49,461 nt of DNA from CAZOEL01 sp964578835 (GCA_964578835.1 CAZOEL010000052.1:1-49461), one strand, 5' to 3'. Positions 16,701 to 24,886 are shown, counted from the first letter of the stretch. The notes: a model not told the origin generated them from the sequence alone. Made by a program: numbers and translations.

Positions 16701-16797
16701 CGGAATTCGCCAGATCCAGAGAGGCCTGCATCCCTGCGACTCCGGCGCCGACCACCAGCACAGCGCCTTTCTTTTTGGTCTCTTTTGAATTTGCCAT
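13768..16797 (-). CDS. hdrA: HdrA-type FAD iron-sulfur protein, tandem form
   Basis: A 1009-residue HdrA-like flavoprotein, the FAD-containing electron-bifurcating core of heterodisulfide-reductase-type complexes. It has a Rossmann FAD motif VVGAGVAGMQASLDLANSG at the N terminus, the conserved FPTNDCAMCIISPKLVEVGRH, ferredoxin clusters CTACGQCRSVCP near 109 and CIGCGLCEKVCLAGAV near 157, VCNCGINIGG mid-protein, a second Rossmann motif VIGGGVAGLNAALNMAQQG near 594, and two C-terminal clusters CAACLVCVMSCP and CQGCGTCVSECP. It is thus a duplicated HdrA in one chain. ATG 16797 was chosen because AAGGA lies six bases upstream; longer starts lack a site. It sits between two MvhD genes, its usual electron partner. 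Confidence 0.9.
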   Translation of the reverse strand: MANSKETKKKGAVLVVGAGVAGMQASLDLANSGYYVHLVDKSPTIGGIMAQLDKTFPTNDCAMCIISPKLVEVGRHLNINIIPNTEVDTVEGEAGNFNVTLKSQPRYIDLKSCTACGQCRSVCPVTAVNEFNQKLDLREATYMRYPQAIPRGFTIDRNVCIGCGLCEKVCLAGAVHYDDQPRTSEVEVGAVILAPGNEIFDPSLFDTYNYINFPNVVTSLEFERILSASGPYRGHLMRPYDREEPKKIAWLQCVGSRNINKCDNSYCSAVCCMYAIKEAVIAKEHAHHGLDTAIFYMDMRTYGKEFEQYYVRAQQHGVRFIRSRVHSIDPEGEADLRLWYVDENGEQKSEVFDMVVLSVGFQVDKGTVELANRLGVNLNKHNFAETDEFLPVATSRPGVYVCGTLQGPKDIPQSVMEASGAAAGTSALLGDSRWTETKTRELPPQRDVSEEPPRVGVFVCNCGINIGGIVDVPAVREYARSLPNVVHVEDNLFTCSQDTQVRMGEVIKEKGINRMVVAACTPLTHEALFRETLLDIGLNKYLFDMANIRNQDSWVHMGDREGATAKAKDLVRMAVARAAKLKQLEEKKVEIKQGGLVIGGGVAGLNAALNMAQQGFDATLIEKESELGGLARKVSHTIEGREVQPYIDQLIAEVRANDKIKVFTDARVTSFKGYKGNFTTKIEFGSDKTEHTIEHGVAIVATGAHEHKPKEYGYGESDKVMTQLELDKLLHGKTNGTDPKKWDRVVMVQCVGSRNEENPNCSRICCQSAVKHALQIKDLNPETDVYILYRDMRMYGLLEDYYTEARKKGVVFARFDPENAPQVSGNGDGVEVVYTDHVLQRPVKMQADAVVLSAATLANETDELASHLKVPRNAYDFFIEAHAKLRPVDFSSEGIYLCGTAHAPKLISESITQALAAASRAGSFLAGKTLSVGGAVAHVDPSRCAACLVCVMSCPYNVPKINEDNVSEINEALCQGCGTCVSECPAKVIQLSHYEDDQVLQNVHALLAS

Positions 16798-16943
16798 ACC
16801 CATTCCTTTTGAATGCGTTGCAAGTGGCGGGGTGAGCATCCCATGAGGCGCGGGCGCTGAGTCGGAGGCCGCAACTCGAAGGCGCGATCCCCGTCCCGCC
16901 TTCATCCCCAGACTCTCAACCCGTGATTCACAACCCGCAACGG

Positions 16944-17702
16944 CTATGCCGCCAATCTTATAAACTTGGGAGTGGTCCCATCGTATCCTTGTAATTCCGC
17001 CAGACCGCGTCTCTCGAGGTCATTTAGCCTGATGGAAACCGTGTAGACGGGAAGCCCCGTAACGCTCGCCATTTCGCGAACGGACTTGGGACCTACGGTC
17101 AAGGATTCCAGAATCAGAGCCTTCTCATATTCTTCCATGAGAGCTTTTTTGGCCATGTTTTCAAAAAACTTCTCCTCCACCTTCTCGCCGTAGACATTTT
17201 GCTTCTCGGTGAGGTGGCGGTCCATGCCGGTAATCCATCTCAGCCTGGGTCCCTTGACGACGGACTCGACCGCCGCAAGTTGAATTCTATATTTGTCGAT
17301 GTCGAAGGGCCCCATCTCTCTGGTCGTTTCGGTCAATTCTTTTACAGTGTTGGCGAAAAGCTGTCCCTCGGCGGCGCTTACCCACTTTAGAGCCATACGG
17401 TTGCTGCCGATTCCGGAAACATCCAAAAGGTGGGCGACAAGTTCCATCCGTTTCGAAGCGTATACATTACCCTCCAGGTAATGACAGTCTCCGATGTGTC
17501 AGCCAAAGACCGATACTTGATCGTAGCCGCTCTTCAGGCCCTCGATCACATACACCGGGTCCACTCGGCCGGAGCACATGGTGCGGATGACCCGGATGCC
17601 CGTAGGATATTGGAACCTCGACACTCCCGCCAGGTCCGCCCCCGCGTAGGCGCACCAGTTGCACAAAAACGCCAGGATTTTGGGTTCAAACACATCACTC
17701 AT
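16944..17702 (-). CDS. mvhD: MvhD-type protein with C-terminal HTH, selenoprotein (Sec68)
   Basis: A 252-residue MvhD-type protein interrupted by one in-frame TGA at 17499-17501. The first part reads FEPKILAFLCNWCAYAGADLAG and TMCSGRVDPVYVIEG. The TGA then replaces the Cys of the family motif GC-x-x-GDCHY (here VFG-U-HIGDCHYLEGN), and the frame continues without shift through LKWVSAAEGQLFANTV. I therefore read it as selenocysteine. After the MvhD domain (to about residue 150) comes a C-terminal winged-helix-like domain, SVREMASVTGLPVYTVSIRL followed by a short wing and KFIRLAA. The start ATG 17702 follows GAGGGAG. It lies between the two hdrA genes. Confidence 0.88.
17465..17501 (-). promoter_or_regulatory. 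Candidate SECIS hairpin after UGA of second mvhD
   Basis: Fifteen bases after the UGA (17499-17501) the mRNA has CAUUACC-UGGAG-GGUAAUG (17465-17483): a perfect seven-pair stem with a five-base loop containing GG. Distance and position fit a bacterial SECIS element read by SelB during selenocysteine insertion. Confidence 0.65.
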
Positions 17703-17793
17703 CTCTTCTTTTCTCCCTCAATGTGAAGCTTCAGTGGAAAGGCCGGGAGCGAAAGCCCAAGAATCGCAAGCCCTCGGCCCCAGCCCTTTATAA

Positions 17794-20700
17794 CTATTGA
17801 TGTCCACCGGCGTGAATCGCCGCGAGGATTTGTCGATCTCTAAAATGCATCATATCGATCGTCTTCTGCGGACACGCTGCAGCGCAAATTCCGCATCCTT
17901 TGCAGGAAGCCGAAATGTTTTCAGCCCGGTATCCTTTGCCATGGACTTTGACGAGCCGAATGGCGTTGAAAGGACAGGAAGCCTCGCACAGGCCGCAGCC
18001 GATGCATCCTTCCTGATCGACGGAGGATACGATCGGCTCCACTTCCACGAACTCCTGGGTCAGTACGGTTGCAGCTCTTGCCGCAGCCGCCTGCGCCTGG
18101 GCGATCGATTCTTCCATGGGCTTGGGATAATGAACCAGACCGGCAACAAAAACGCCGTCGGTGGCAAAATCGACAGGACGCAGCTTCATGTGGGCTTCAA
18201 GGAAGAAGCCATCCTGGTTGAGAGGAACCTTGAAGAACTTGGCAAGCCCTTCCTGGCCTTTGGGCACGATGGCCGTAGCCAGATTGAGATGATCCACGTG
18301 GAAGCTTACGGGTCTTCCGAGCACATGATCCTTGACCGTGATCTTGATCTTTTCTTTTCCATCCACTGTCGCCTTCTCGACAACCGGCTTGCCGTCCGTC
18401 GAGTAGCGAATGAACAGCACGCCGGCCTCACGCGCCTTGCGGTAGAGCTCTTCCCTCTCGCCGTAAGTTCTCAGATCCCTGTAGAGAATGTACACATCGA
18501 GGTCCGGCTTTTTGGTCTTGAGCTCGATAGCCTGCTGAACGGATGCGGTGCAGCAGATCTTGGAGCAATAGGGACGATCCGGCTCGCGGGAGCCAACGCA
18601 CTGAATGAAGGCTACGGCTTCCGCCTGCTCGAGCTTCTGAGGCTCCTTTTCGAACAGGTCTTCCAGATCATGCCACTTGGTGACCAGATCGCTTTGACCG
18701 AACAGGTACTCTTGCGGCTTATACGAATGGGCGCCCGTTGCGATAACGGCGATTCCATGCGGCAGATCGCGCTCGGAGCCGTTCACGCTGACAGTCGTCG
18801 TGAAGTTGCCGACAAAGCCCGTCACGTTGGTGATTTTGCTGGACATCAGCACCTCTATGCCGGGATGGTTGCAGACTTTCTGCCGCAGATCCTCGACATA
18901 AGGCATCACTTCTTCACCCTTCCACGTGCGCTTCACTTTCAGGGCATGTCCGCCAAGCACGTCTTTTTCTTCGATCAGGTACGTCTTGAAGCCCTGATTG
19001 GCGAGATTCAGGGCGGAATTCATGCCCACAACGCCTCCGCCGATGATCAGCGCATCATGGTTGAGCGGCACCTGGAGCCGGTCGACCGGCTCGAGCAGCG
19101 CAGCCTTGGCGATGGCCATGCGGACGAGGTCTTTGGCCTTCTCCGTCGCCTTCTCGGGCTCGCTCTGATGCACCCACGAGTTCTGATCGCGGATGTTGGC
19201 GAACTCAAAAAGATATCGGTTCAAGCCGGCTTCTCGGATGGTCTCCTGAAATAGGGGCTCGTGAGTTCTGGGCGTGCACGCGGCCACGACAATCCGGTTG
19301 AGCCTGTGCTCCTTTATGGCGTCTCGCATCAACTGCTGCGTATCCTGGCTGCAGGTGAAGAGATTGTTCGCGACATAGACGACGTTTGGAAGCGTTTTTG
19401 CGTAATCGCGCACAGCGGGAACATCCACAACACTGCCGATATTGATGCCGCAGTGGCAGACAAACACTCCGACGCGGGGCTCGCCATCGCCGATGGGAAG
19501 CTCTTCGGGATAGGTTTTCTCTTTCATGAGCGTGCTGCGGGAGTCAGATAGAGACGCCGCTGCAGCCGCCGCTGCAGCCGAGGCTTCCATGACCGAGTAC
19601 GGAATGTCCTTCGGACCGTTGAAAGCGCCGCATGCGAAGATACCCGGCCGCGAGGCCGCAACCGGAGCGAAGCTGCTCGTCTCGGCGAACCCTTCCGAGT
19701 TCAGCTCGATCCCGAGTCGTCGAGCCAGGTCCTTCGTCTCTTCGGTGACTTCCAAGCCTACCGAGAGCACCAGCATATCGAAGACTTCGCTCTTGATTTC
19801 ACCACTGTCGTCAACATAAGAAATCTCGAGATCCTCGGAGCCCGGCGAGGCGGTCTCCACGCTGTGGACTCGGGAGCGAATGAAGCGCACGCCGTTCTCT
19901 TCCTCGGCGCGGTTGTAATAACGCTCGAACTCTTTGCCGTAGGTGCGCATATCCATGTAGAAGATGGCGGTGTCGAGCTTGCCGTGAGCGTGCTCCTTGG
20001 CTATGACCGCTTCTTTTATGGCGTACATGCAGCAAACGCCCGAGCAGTACCCATGAGCGCGCTGCACGTCGCGAGATCCTACGCACTGCAGCCAGGCGAT
20101 CTTCTCGGGAGCTTTATGATCGGACGGGCGCACCAGATGCCCTTCGAAAGGACCGGAGGCGCTCAAGATGCGCTCGAATTCCGAACTGGTTACGACGTTT
20201 GCATATTTTCCGTAGCCGTATTCGTAGACTGCGGGGTTGAAAGGCTTGAAGCCGGGCGTTGCAATGACGGAGCCCACTTCAATGGTCGCAATCTCTTCCT
20301 GCATTTTGTGATCGATGGCGCCGGCCTTACAGGCGGCCACACACTGCTCGCATTCGCAGCAAGCCATGCAATTGAGACACTTCGACGCCTCGGCTACGGC
20401 CTGTTCCTCCGTAAGCCCAAGCTCGACTTCCGGGAAGCCTTTCACACGATTGGGCAGCCCGAGCGCGGCCATCTCGACTCTGGACTTCTTCTCGATGTCC
20501 TTGGGTATGGGGAGGAAATTTTCCTGGGAAGCTTGCAGCTGTTTTCTACCGGCGCGGAGATCCTCGCCCTTGAGGTAGCGGGAGATGGAAACGGCCGCTT
20601 CCCTACCGTGAGCGATGGCTCCGATGGCCACCCATGGGCCCGTCTGAGCGTCGCCGCCTGCAAAGACGCCTTTTACGCTGGTTTCAAAGGTAAGATCGTC

Positions 20701-22290
20701 GACTTCAATGGTTCCCCATCTGCTCAGGTTCATGCCGGGCGTGCTCAGCAGGCAAGCGGTCTCGGGCGTCTGACCGATGGCGGGAACCACCATATCCGCT
20801 TCGATCGTGAATTCGCTTCCGGGAACCGGCACCGGGCGGCGCCTTCCGGACGAATCCGGTTCTCCAAGCTGCATTTTCACGCACTGGACGCCGATGACCT
20901 TGTTGTCCTTGGTGAGTATCTGCTGGGGAGCAGTCAAGTATTGAATCTGGAGGCCTTCGTATAGCGCGTCTTCTATTTCGTTTTGCCGCGCCGGCATTTC
21001 CTGGGCGGACCGGCGGTAGAGCAGATTCACGCTGTCGGCCCCAAGGCGGAGAGCGGACCTGGCGGCATCGATGGCGACGTCGCCTCCGCCGATTATCACC
21101 ACTCTGCCGCTAACCTTCTTGCACTCGCCCTGATTGACCTCGCGAAGGAAATTCACACCGGGCGCAACGCCTTCGGCGTCTTCGCCGGGAATATTCAAAT
21201 TCAGGCTCTTGTGAGCGCCGATAGCGAGGTAGACGGCTTTGTATCCTTGAGACAAAAGCCCCTCGATCGTGATGTCGCGACCCAGGGCTTTGTTGAGCTC
21301 TATATTCACGCCAAGGCGTGTGATGGCCCTGATTTCCTTATCCAGGACCTCGGGCGGCAGCCGATAGTCGGGGATGCCCACCCGCAGCATGCCGCCAGGG
21401 GCCGAGAGAGCTTCGAAGATGGTTGCCTGGTAGCCATCCATGGCGAGGAAATGGGCTGCGGTGAGTCCCGCGGGACCGGAGCCGATGATGGCGACCTTCT
21501 CTTGTTTCTTTTCGATCTCGGGAATCGGCAGTTCCTCGATATCCACCTGATCGGCGACAAAACGTTTGAGAGCGCAAATCGAAATGGGCTCATCGACCTG
21601 ACCGCGTCTACAGGCGGTTTCACAGGGATGAGGGCATATGCGGCCAATGACTCCGGGAAGAGGCAAATTGCGAAGAATGACTTCCATCGCTTCCCGATAT
21701 TTTTTCTGGGCGATGAGAGCGACATATGCGTGGGCATTCACCTGGTTGGGACAGGCGTTGGTGCAGGGAGAGCGGTCCAGCTTTTCGATGGCGTAGCCGC
21801 TTGGAATGGCTTGAGCGTACGGCTTGAACGTAGCCTTGCGAGTCGACAGCCCCTGCTCGAAGTGATTAGGAAGCGTAACCGGGCAGACATTCGCACAATC
21901 ACCACAAGCGGTGCATTTATCGAGATCGACATACCGAGCCTTTTTACGGACCTGGACCTGAAAGCGGCCTTCGGCTCCGCCGACGCTTTCCACTTCCGAA
22001 CCCGTGAGCAGCTCGATATTGATATGCCGACCGACCTCGACAAGCTTTGGTGAAAGTATGCACATGGAGCAATCATTGGTAGGAAACGTCTTGTCCAACT
22101 GAGCCATTACTCCACCAATGGCGGGGCTTTTTTCCACCAGGTACACGTAATAGCCCGCATTTGCCAAATCCAGAGCGGACTGGACGCCGGCGATTCCGGC
22201 TCCCACAACCATGACCGAACCGACGGAACCGCCGTTCCCTCCGCTCTGTGATTGCTTCTGCATTTGTTCGTCTCTTTTGGTTTCCATCAT
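17794..22290 (-). CDS. hdrA: HdrA with inserted GltD-like NAD(P)H oxidoreductase domain
   Basis: A 1498-residue fusion flavoprotein. An N-terminal HdrA FAD motif (VVGAGIAGVQSALDLANAG) and cluster CTACGDCANVCP near 122 are followed by a complete GltD-like module inserted at about 170-590: SPCTNACPNQ, GRICPHPCETACRR, AIIGSGPAGLTAAHF near 267, VVIIGGGDVAIDAARSALRL and GVFAGGDAQTG. HdrA sequence then resumes with the Cys-rich CLNCMACCECEQCVAAC near 640, VCHCGINIGS, a second Rossmann motif LIIGGGVVGMNSALNLANQG near 1078 and C-terminal clusters CIGCGLCEASCP and CKGCGICAAACP. The insert should add an FAD and NAD(P)H site. It is the first gene of the metF run; ATG 22290 has AGGA six bases upstream, matching the other hdrA. 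Confidence 0.9.
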   Translation of the reverse strand: MMETKRDEQMQKQSQSGGNGGSVGSVMVVGAGIAGVQSALDLANAGYYVYLVEKSPAIGGVMAQLDKTFPTNDCSMCILSPKLVEVGRHINIELLTGSEVESVGGAEGRFQVQVRKKARYVDLDKCTACGDCANVCPVTLPNHFEQGLSTRKATFKPYAQAIPSGYAIEKLDRSPCTNACPNQVNAHAYVALIAQKKYREAMEVILRNLPLPGVIGRICPHPCETACRRGQVDEPISICALKRFVADQVDIEELPIPEIEKKQEKVAIIGSGPAGLTAAHFLAMDGYQATIFEALSAPGGMLRVGIPDYRLPPEVLDKEIRAITRLGVNIELNKALGRDITIEGLLSQGYKAVYLAIGAHKSLNLNIPGEDAEGVAPGVNFLREVNQGECKKVSGRVVIIGGGDVAIDAARSALRLGADSVNLLYRRSAQEMPARQNEIEDALYEGLQIQYLTAPQQILTKDNKVIGVQCVKMQLGEPDSSGRRRPVPVPGSEFTIEADMVVPAIGQTPETACLLSTPGMNLSRWGTIEVDDLTFETSVKGVFAGGDAQTGPWVAIGAIAHGREAAVSISRYLKGEDLRAGRKQLQASQENFLPIPKDIEKKSRVEMAALGLPNRVKGFPEVELGLTEEQAVAEASKCLNCMACCECEQCVAACKAGAIDHKMQEEIATIEVGSVIATPGFKPFNPAVYEYGYGKYANVVTSSEFERILSASGPFEGHLVRPSDHKAPEKIAWLQCVGSRDVQRAHGYCSGVCCMYAIKEAVIAKEHAHGKLDTAIFYMDMRTYGKEFERYYNRAEEENGVRFIRSRVHSVETASPGSEDLEISYVDDSGEIKSEVFDMLVLSVGLEVTEETKDLARRLGIELNSEGFAETSSFAPVAASRPGIFACGAFNGPKDIPYSVMEASAAAAAAAASLSDSRSTLMKEKTYPEELPIGDGEPRVGVFVCHCGINIGSVVDVPAVRDYAKTLPNVVYVANNLFTCSQDTQQLMRDAIKEHRLNRIVVAACTPRTHEPLFQETIREAGLNRYLFEFANIRDQNSWVHQSEPEKATEKAKDLVRMAIAKAALLEPVDRLQVPLNHDALIIGGGVVGMNSALNLANQGFKTYLIEEKDVLGGHALKVKRTWKGEEVMPYVEDLRQKVCNHPGIEVLMSSKITNVTGFVGNFTTTVSVNGSERDLPHGIAVIATGAHSYKPQEYLFGQSDLVTKWHDLEDLFEKEPQKLEQAEAVAFIQCVGSREPDRPYCSKICCTASVQQAIELKTKKPDLDVYILYRDLRTYGEREELYRKAREAGVLFIRYSTDGKPVVEKATVDGKEKIKITVKDHVLGRPVSFHVDHLNLATAIVPKGQEGLAKFFKVPLNQDGFFLEAHMKLRPVDFATDGVFVAGLVHYPKPMEESIAQAQAAAARAATVLTQEFVEVEPIVSSVDQEGCIGCGLCEASCPFNAIRLVKVHGKGYRAENISASCKGCGICAAACPQKTIDMMHFRDRQILAAIHAGGHQ

Positions 22291-23004
22291 TCCCATTCCT
22301 GTATGCGTTTCATTTAGATGCTTCAATATTTCCGCTCTACCCGAAATAGTGCCTAATGAAGCCCTCCTTACAAATAAGAGTGTTAAAATTTGAATCGCTA
22401 AAGTTTAGCACTGAAATATCCAACCTTCAAGGCCCAAACCGGGCCGTTTGGCCGATAGGAGTGGAGAGGGAGCGCGAAAAGGGCATTTTTAGCCCTTATA
22501 GAGACAGAATTCGATCGGAGCAACAATTGTTAATTTTTTAACATATGGCGAGCCGTCAATTCTTTGCGGCTCAAAAGCATGAACCGGCGACCTTTGATGT
22601 TCGCTGTTCCAAAGATTGGACGGCATCGTTTAAGCGAGAGCTCAATTTGCGATAGACCGGGACTTCTATTTACACTCAGCGCGGATTCAGCTTTTCAGCG
22701 AGGTGAGCGAAATGCTCAACCCGGAGAAGGGCAATCGCCGCGTTCAATTTCAGTAGCGTGCCGCGTTAAAGTTGAACGCCTGTTTATTTTTCATGTGCAA
22801 TAAAATCAGAATGTGCATTCTAAGTCAAGTAATTATTAATCCTTCAGAAATCCTGAACATGAGACTATCGGTTGCGTCAGGAGATCCGCAACATGCCCGG
22901 AATTCATGTTTTTTCCAGTACAGGCAGTTTGACTCGTGTTAAATATGGGGGAAAGATATTTTTAATCGATCGGGGGGCTCAATAGATCAGGAAGGAGGGA
23001 GCAA
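22291..23004. other. Upstream region of the hdrA-metF operon
   Basis: About 700 bases between the divergently oriented hdrA fusion and the small gene at 23005; no gene is recognised. On the minus strand TTGACG (22554-22559 complement) could be a -35 element of an hdrA promoter, but the matching -10 is poor. GAGCCG...CGGCTC at about 22549-22571 forms a short hairpin. The region is AT-rich around 22370-22420 and 22500-22560. It presumably carries the promoter of the metF operon. Confidence 0.4.
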
Positions 23005-23250
23005 ATGCATTTCGAAGCGTTTTTTGAAAAGTGTCAGAGCGAATCTTCTGTGAGCGATTTTGAATCTTACCTTGCATACTGCATTTTCCAAAAGAGGGGA
23101 ACTGCTCAGGACCAATGCTCGGTAGAGATGTACAGCTTCGTTCGCGACCAGGCCTTTGAAGGGCGGGAGGAAAAGGCCGCCAGGCTTCTCTACGATCTTG
23201 CGACAGCAGCGGATTGGAAAGAGGGCGAGTGGGAGGGCGCTCTCCGCTGA
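23005..23250 (+). CDS. Small protein of unknown function
   Basis: An 81-residue soluble protein, MHFEAFFEKCQSES...EGALR, preceded by a very strong AAGGAGG site six bases before its ATG, which is the main reason to believe it. It is mainly helical and acidic (SDFESYLAYCIFQ, EEKAARLLYDLATAADWKEG) with three Cys. I do not recognise the family. It stands alone on the plus strand between the divergent hdrA operon and the convergent GcvH-like gene, and is followed within 40 bases by a large nested palindrome that can act as its terminator. Confidence 0.65.
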   Translation: MHFEAFFEKCQSESSVSDFESYLAYCIFQKRGTAQDQCSVEMYSFVRDQAFEGREEKAARLLYDLATAADWKEGEWEGALR

Positions 23251-23281
23251 TGTTTCCAGGACTGCATCCAAAACTCGAGAC

Positions 23282-23398
23282 AAAAAAAGCCTCCTGCAAG
23301 AGCGCTTCAACGTCATCTCGACATGCGCCGGGAGCCCGCATCCAGGCGGCCTCCCCGGCTTTCGCCGGGGAGGTCTTAAGCGATCTTTGCAGGAGGCT
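23282..23398. terminator. Nested palindrome / terminator between convergent genes
   Basis: AGCCTCCTGCAA (23288-23299) pairs with TTGCAGGAGGCT (23387-23398). Inside lies a second, very stable hairpin, CCTCCCCGGC-TTTC-GCCGGGGAGG (23350-23373). On the minus strand the outer stem runs into seven T (complement of 23282-23288), the classic intrinsic terminator for the GcvH-like gene. Confidence 0.75.
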
Positions 23399-23433
23399 CT
23401 CAAGGAATCGCCTTCACGATTTCGAGCAGCCGA

Positions 23434-24363
23434 TCAACTGCGGAGGAATTTGCGCGCGAGCTTTTCCCATCCCAACTCGGGCACATTGCCGATCACGTCT
23501 TCGATATAACCGCCGTCGGCATAAGTCATTCCAACCTGGCTGATCATTTCCACCAGCATCTGATGCTCGCCGTGTATCCATTCCGCACTCTGCTTACCGT
23601 ACATCAGATCCTTGAGATTTTTCTTCATATCGACGGGATCGAGCACCATCAGCCAACCGTCATTATAAGGCTCTTCTTTGACGATTCCGGGATTCTTGGC
23701 CGCCTGATAATTAACAGCAGTCACTATTCCAGAGATCGGCGAAAGCACTTCCGCTTCTTTTCCCATCCGCTTGAAAGCGGCGCCGACTTCGCTGAACTTC
23801 ACCTCTTCACCGGTTAGAGGCAGGTCTAAGCCATCCACGGGGCCGAACAGCCTCATGCTGAAGTCATCGAGCCCCAGGCGGATTCTTCCGCCGTTTTCTA
23901 TTCTCGCCCAGGTGTGGCCTATGTGAAAGAAATGATTGTCGGGAACGCGATAACCGTCCACTTCGGGAATCGAGGTCAGGCGGAAAGGCGCCTGAATTTC
24001 CAGGCTGTCCTCGAGCATCTGCTCGAATTCGCAGGAACTGCATTCAAAGTGATGCGGGCAGAGTCGAGTGGGCGCCCTGCCAGTCAAACTGTGCCTGCAG
24101 ACGCGCTCCGCTCCCTGTCGGGCTCTCATTCTTTCCTGCCACGGAATGATGCCGGCCTTCTTGCCCGCCGGCTCCACACCCCTGGCGCGCGCCGCCGCAT
24201 TCTTGTTCGCAGTCTCCTTCATCGCTTTGTCGAACGAGCAGGAATGGCAGTTGTAATGATTGTTGCACAGCTTGAAATCGATGACTCCAGCTTCCATCCA
24301 AATGCACTCGTCTTCTTTTGCGGGCACAGTGCTGAATCCGGCAACCTTTTTCTCTTCTCTCAT
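23434..24363 (-). CDS. GcvH-like protein with duplicated Cys/His-rich N-terminal motif
   Basis: A 309-residue protein. The C-terminal half (from about 135) is GcvH-like: FFHIGHTWARIENGGRIRLG, DDFSMRLFGPVDGLDLP and EVLSPISGIVTAVN, then NDGWLMVLDP. In lipoyl-carrying GcvH the block before SP is ESVKAASDIY; here it is KRMGKEAEVL, so the modified Lys is missing or shifted by one residue. The N-terminal half has two copies of a Cys/His motif, CNNHYNCHSCSFD and CPHHFECSSCEFE, separated by about 65 residues, suggestive of metal or redox binding. AAGGA precedes the ATG. A role as a lipoyl carrier in glycine cleavage is doubtful; no gcvT, gcvP or lipoate gene is nearby. Its place beside the Hdr operon suggests a redox-linked role. 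Confidence 0.75.
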   Translation of the reverse strand: MREEKKVAGFSTVPAKEDECIWMEAGVIDFKLCNNHYNCHSCSFDKAMKETANKNAAARARGVEPAGKKAGIIPWQERMRARQGAERVCRHSLTGRAPTRLCPHHFECSSCEFEQMLEDSLEIQAPFRLTSIPEVDGYRVPDNHFFHIGHTWARIENGGRIRLGLDDFSMRLFGPVDGLDLPLTGEEVKFSEVGAAFKRMGKEAEVLSPISGIVTAVNYQAAKNPGIVKEEPYNDGWLMVLDPVDMKKNLKDLMYGKQSAEWIHGEHQMLVEMISQVGMTYADGGYIEDVIGNVPELGWEKLARKFLRS

Positions 24364-24724
24364 GGCTCGTTCCTTCTTATGAATTGTTGTCGATATGTAG
24401 TCAAGCCGCTAAACTCTTGAATCTCTCTCGTGTTGACCAATCCATAGAGCAAGGCGCATGCCATAAAAATAGATCATCATATAACAATTTGGAATAACTA
24501 ATAAATACCACGATGGACAGCATTAGATGGGAAGAGACGATACAAAGGGAGATGATGCATAATCCCACACGCTCAAAGCGAATCAGATGTATAATGCTAA
24601 TTTTACTTATATAATTTATAACGATGGATTAAGCCACACCATGATGCCTTTTACCACACTAAGGGCGCCTGGGTTTCTTTGGAATGGACACTCGGGCATT
24701 TCGATCACATTATTCGAAAAAAAA

Positions 24725-24848
24725 GTTGGCGCGCATAAGGGTTGGGCTACGCCACCCGATCGTGCTTCGATACCTCAGCATGATCGGGGATGTTCGCCCT
24801 TCGATGCCTCAAGGCGAACGGGACGCCCCAAGCCTTATGCGCGCCAAC
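24725..24848. repeat. BIME/REP-like palindromic cluster
   Basis: An outer inverted repeat GTTGGCGCGCATAAGG (24725-24740 and its complement at 24833-24848) encloses two hairpins, CCCGATC...GATCGGG (24755-24788) and GTTCGCC...GGCGAAC (24792-24819), whose loops share TTCGAT-CCTCA. This is the layout of paired REP sequences. It lies in the 523-base gap 24364-24886, which otherwise holds only AT-rich sequence and no recognisable gene. Confidence 0.75.
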
Positions 24849-24886
24849 AAAAAAAACGGAAAAAGAGGCTGTCAGGGCATTGAGGA

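Noticed and set aside
13828..16788. Very long plus-strand open frame (about 986 codons) across the hdrA gene
   Set aside because: It is the antisense shadow of hdrA, a GC-biased gene; its translation shows no family motif and the minus-strand protein explains the region fully.
16944..17702. Frameshift or nonsense mutation splitting the second mvhD
   Set aside because: The frame is the same on both sides, the stop is UGA at a conserved Cys position, and a SECIS-like hairpin follows; selenocysteine explains this better.
17797..22053. Long plus-strand open frames opposite the hdrA-gltD fusion
   Set aside because: They are antisense shadows with no ribosome-binding sites or motifs.
24584..24620. 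TATAAT at 24590-24595 as a promoter
   Set aside because: No acceptable -35 element lies 16-18 bases upstream and no plus-strand gene follows.
24725..24848. CRISPR array
   Set aside because: The repeats are inverted hairpins without regular direct repeat-spacer spacing, and no cas gene is present.
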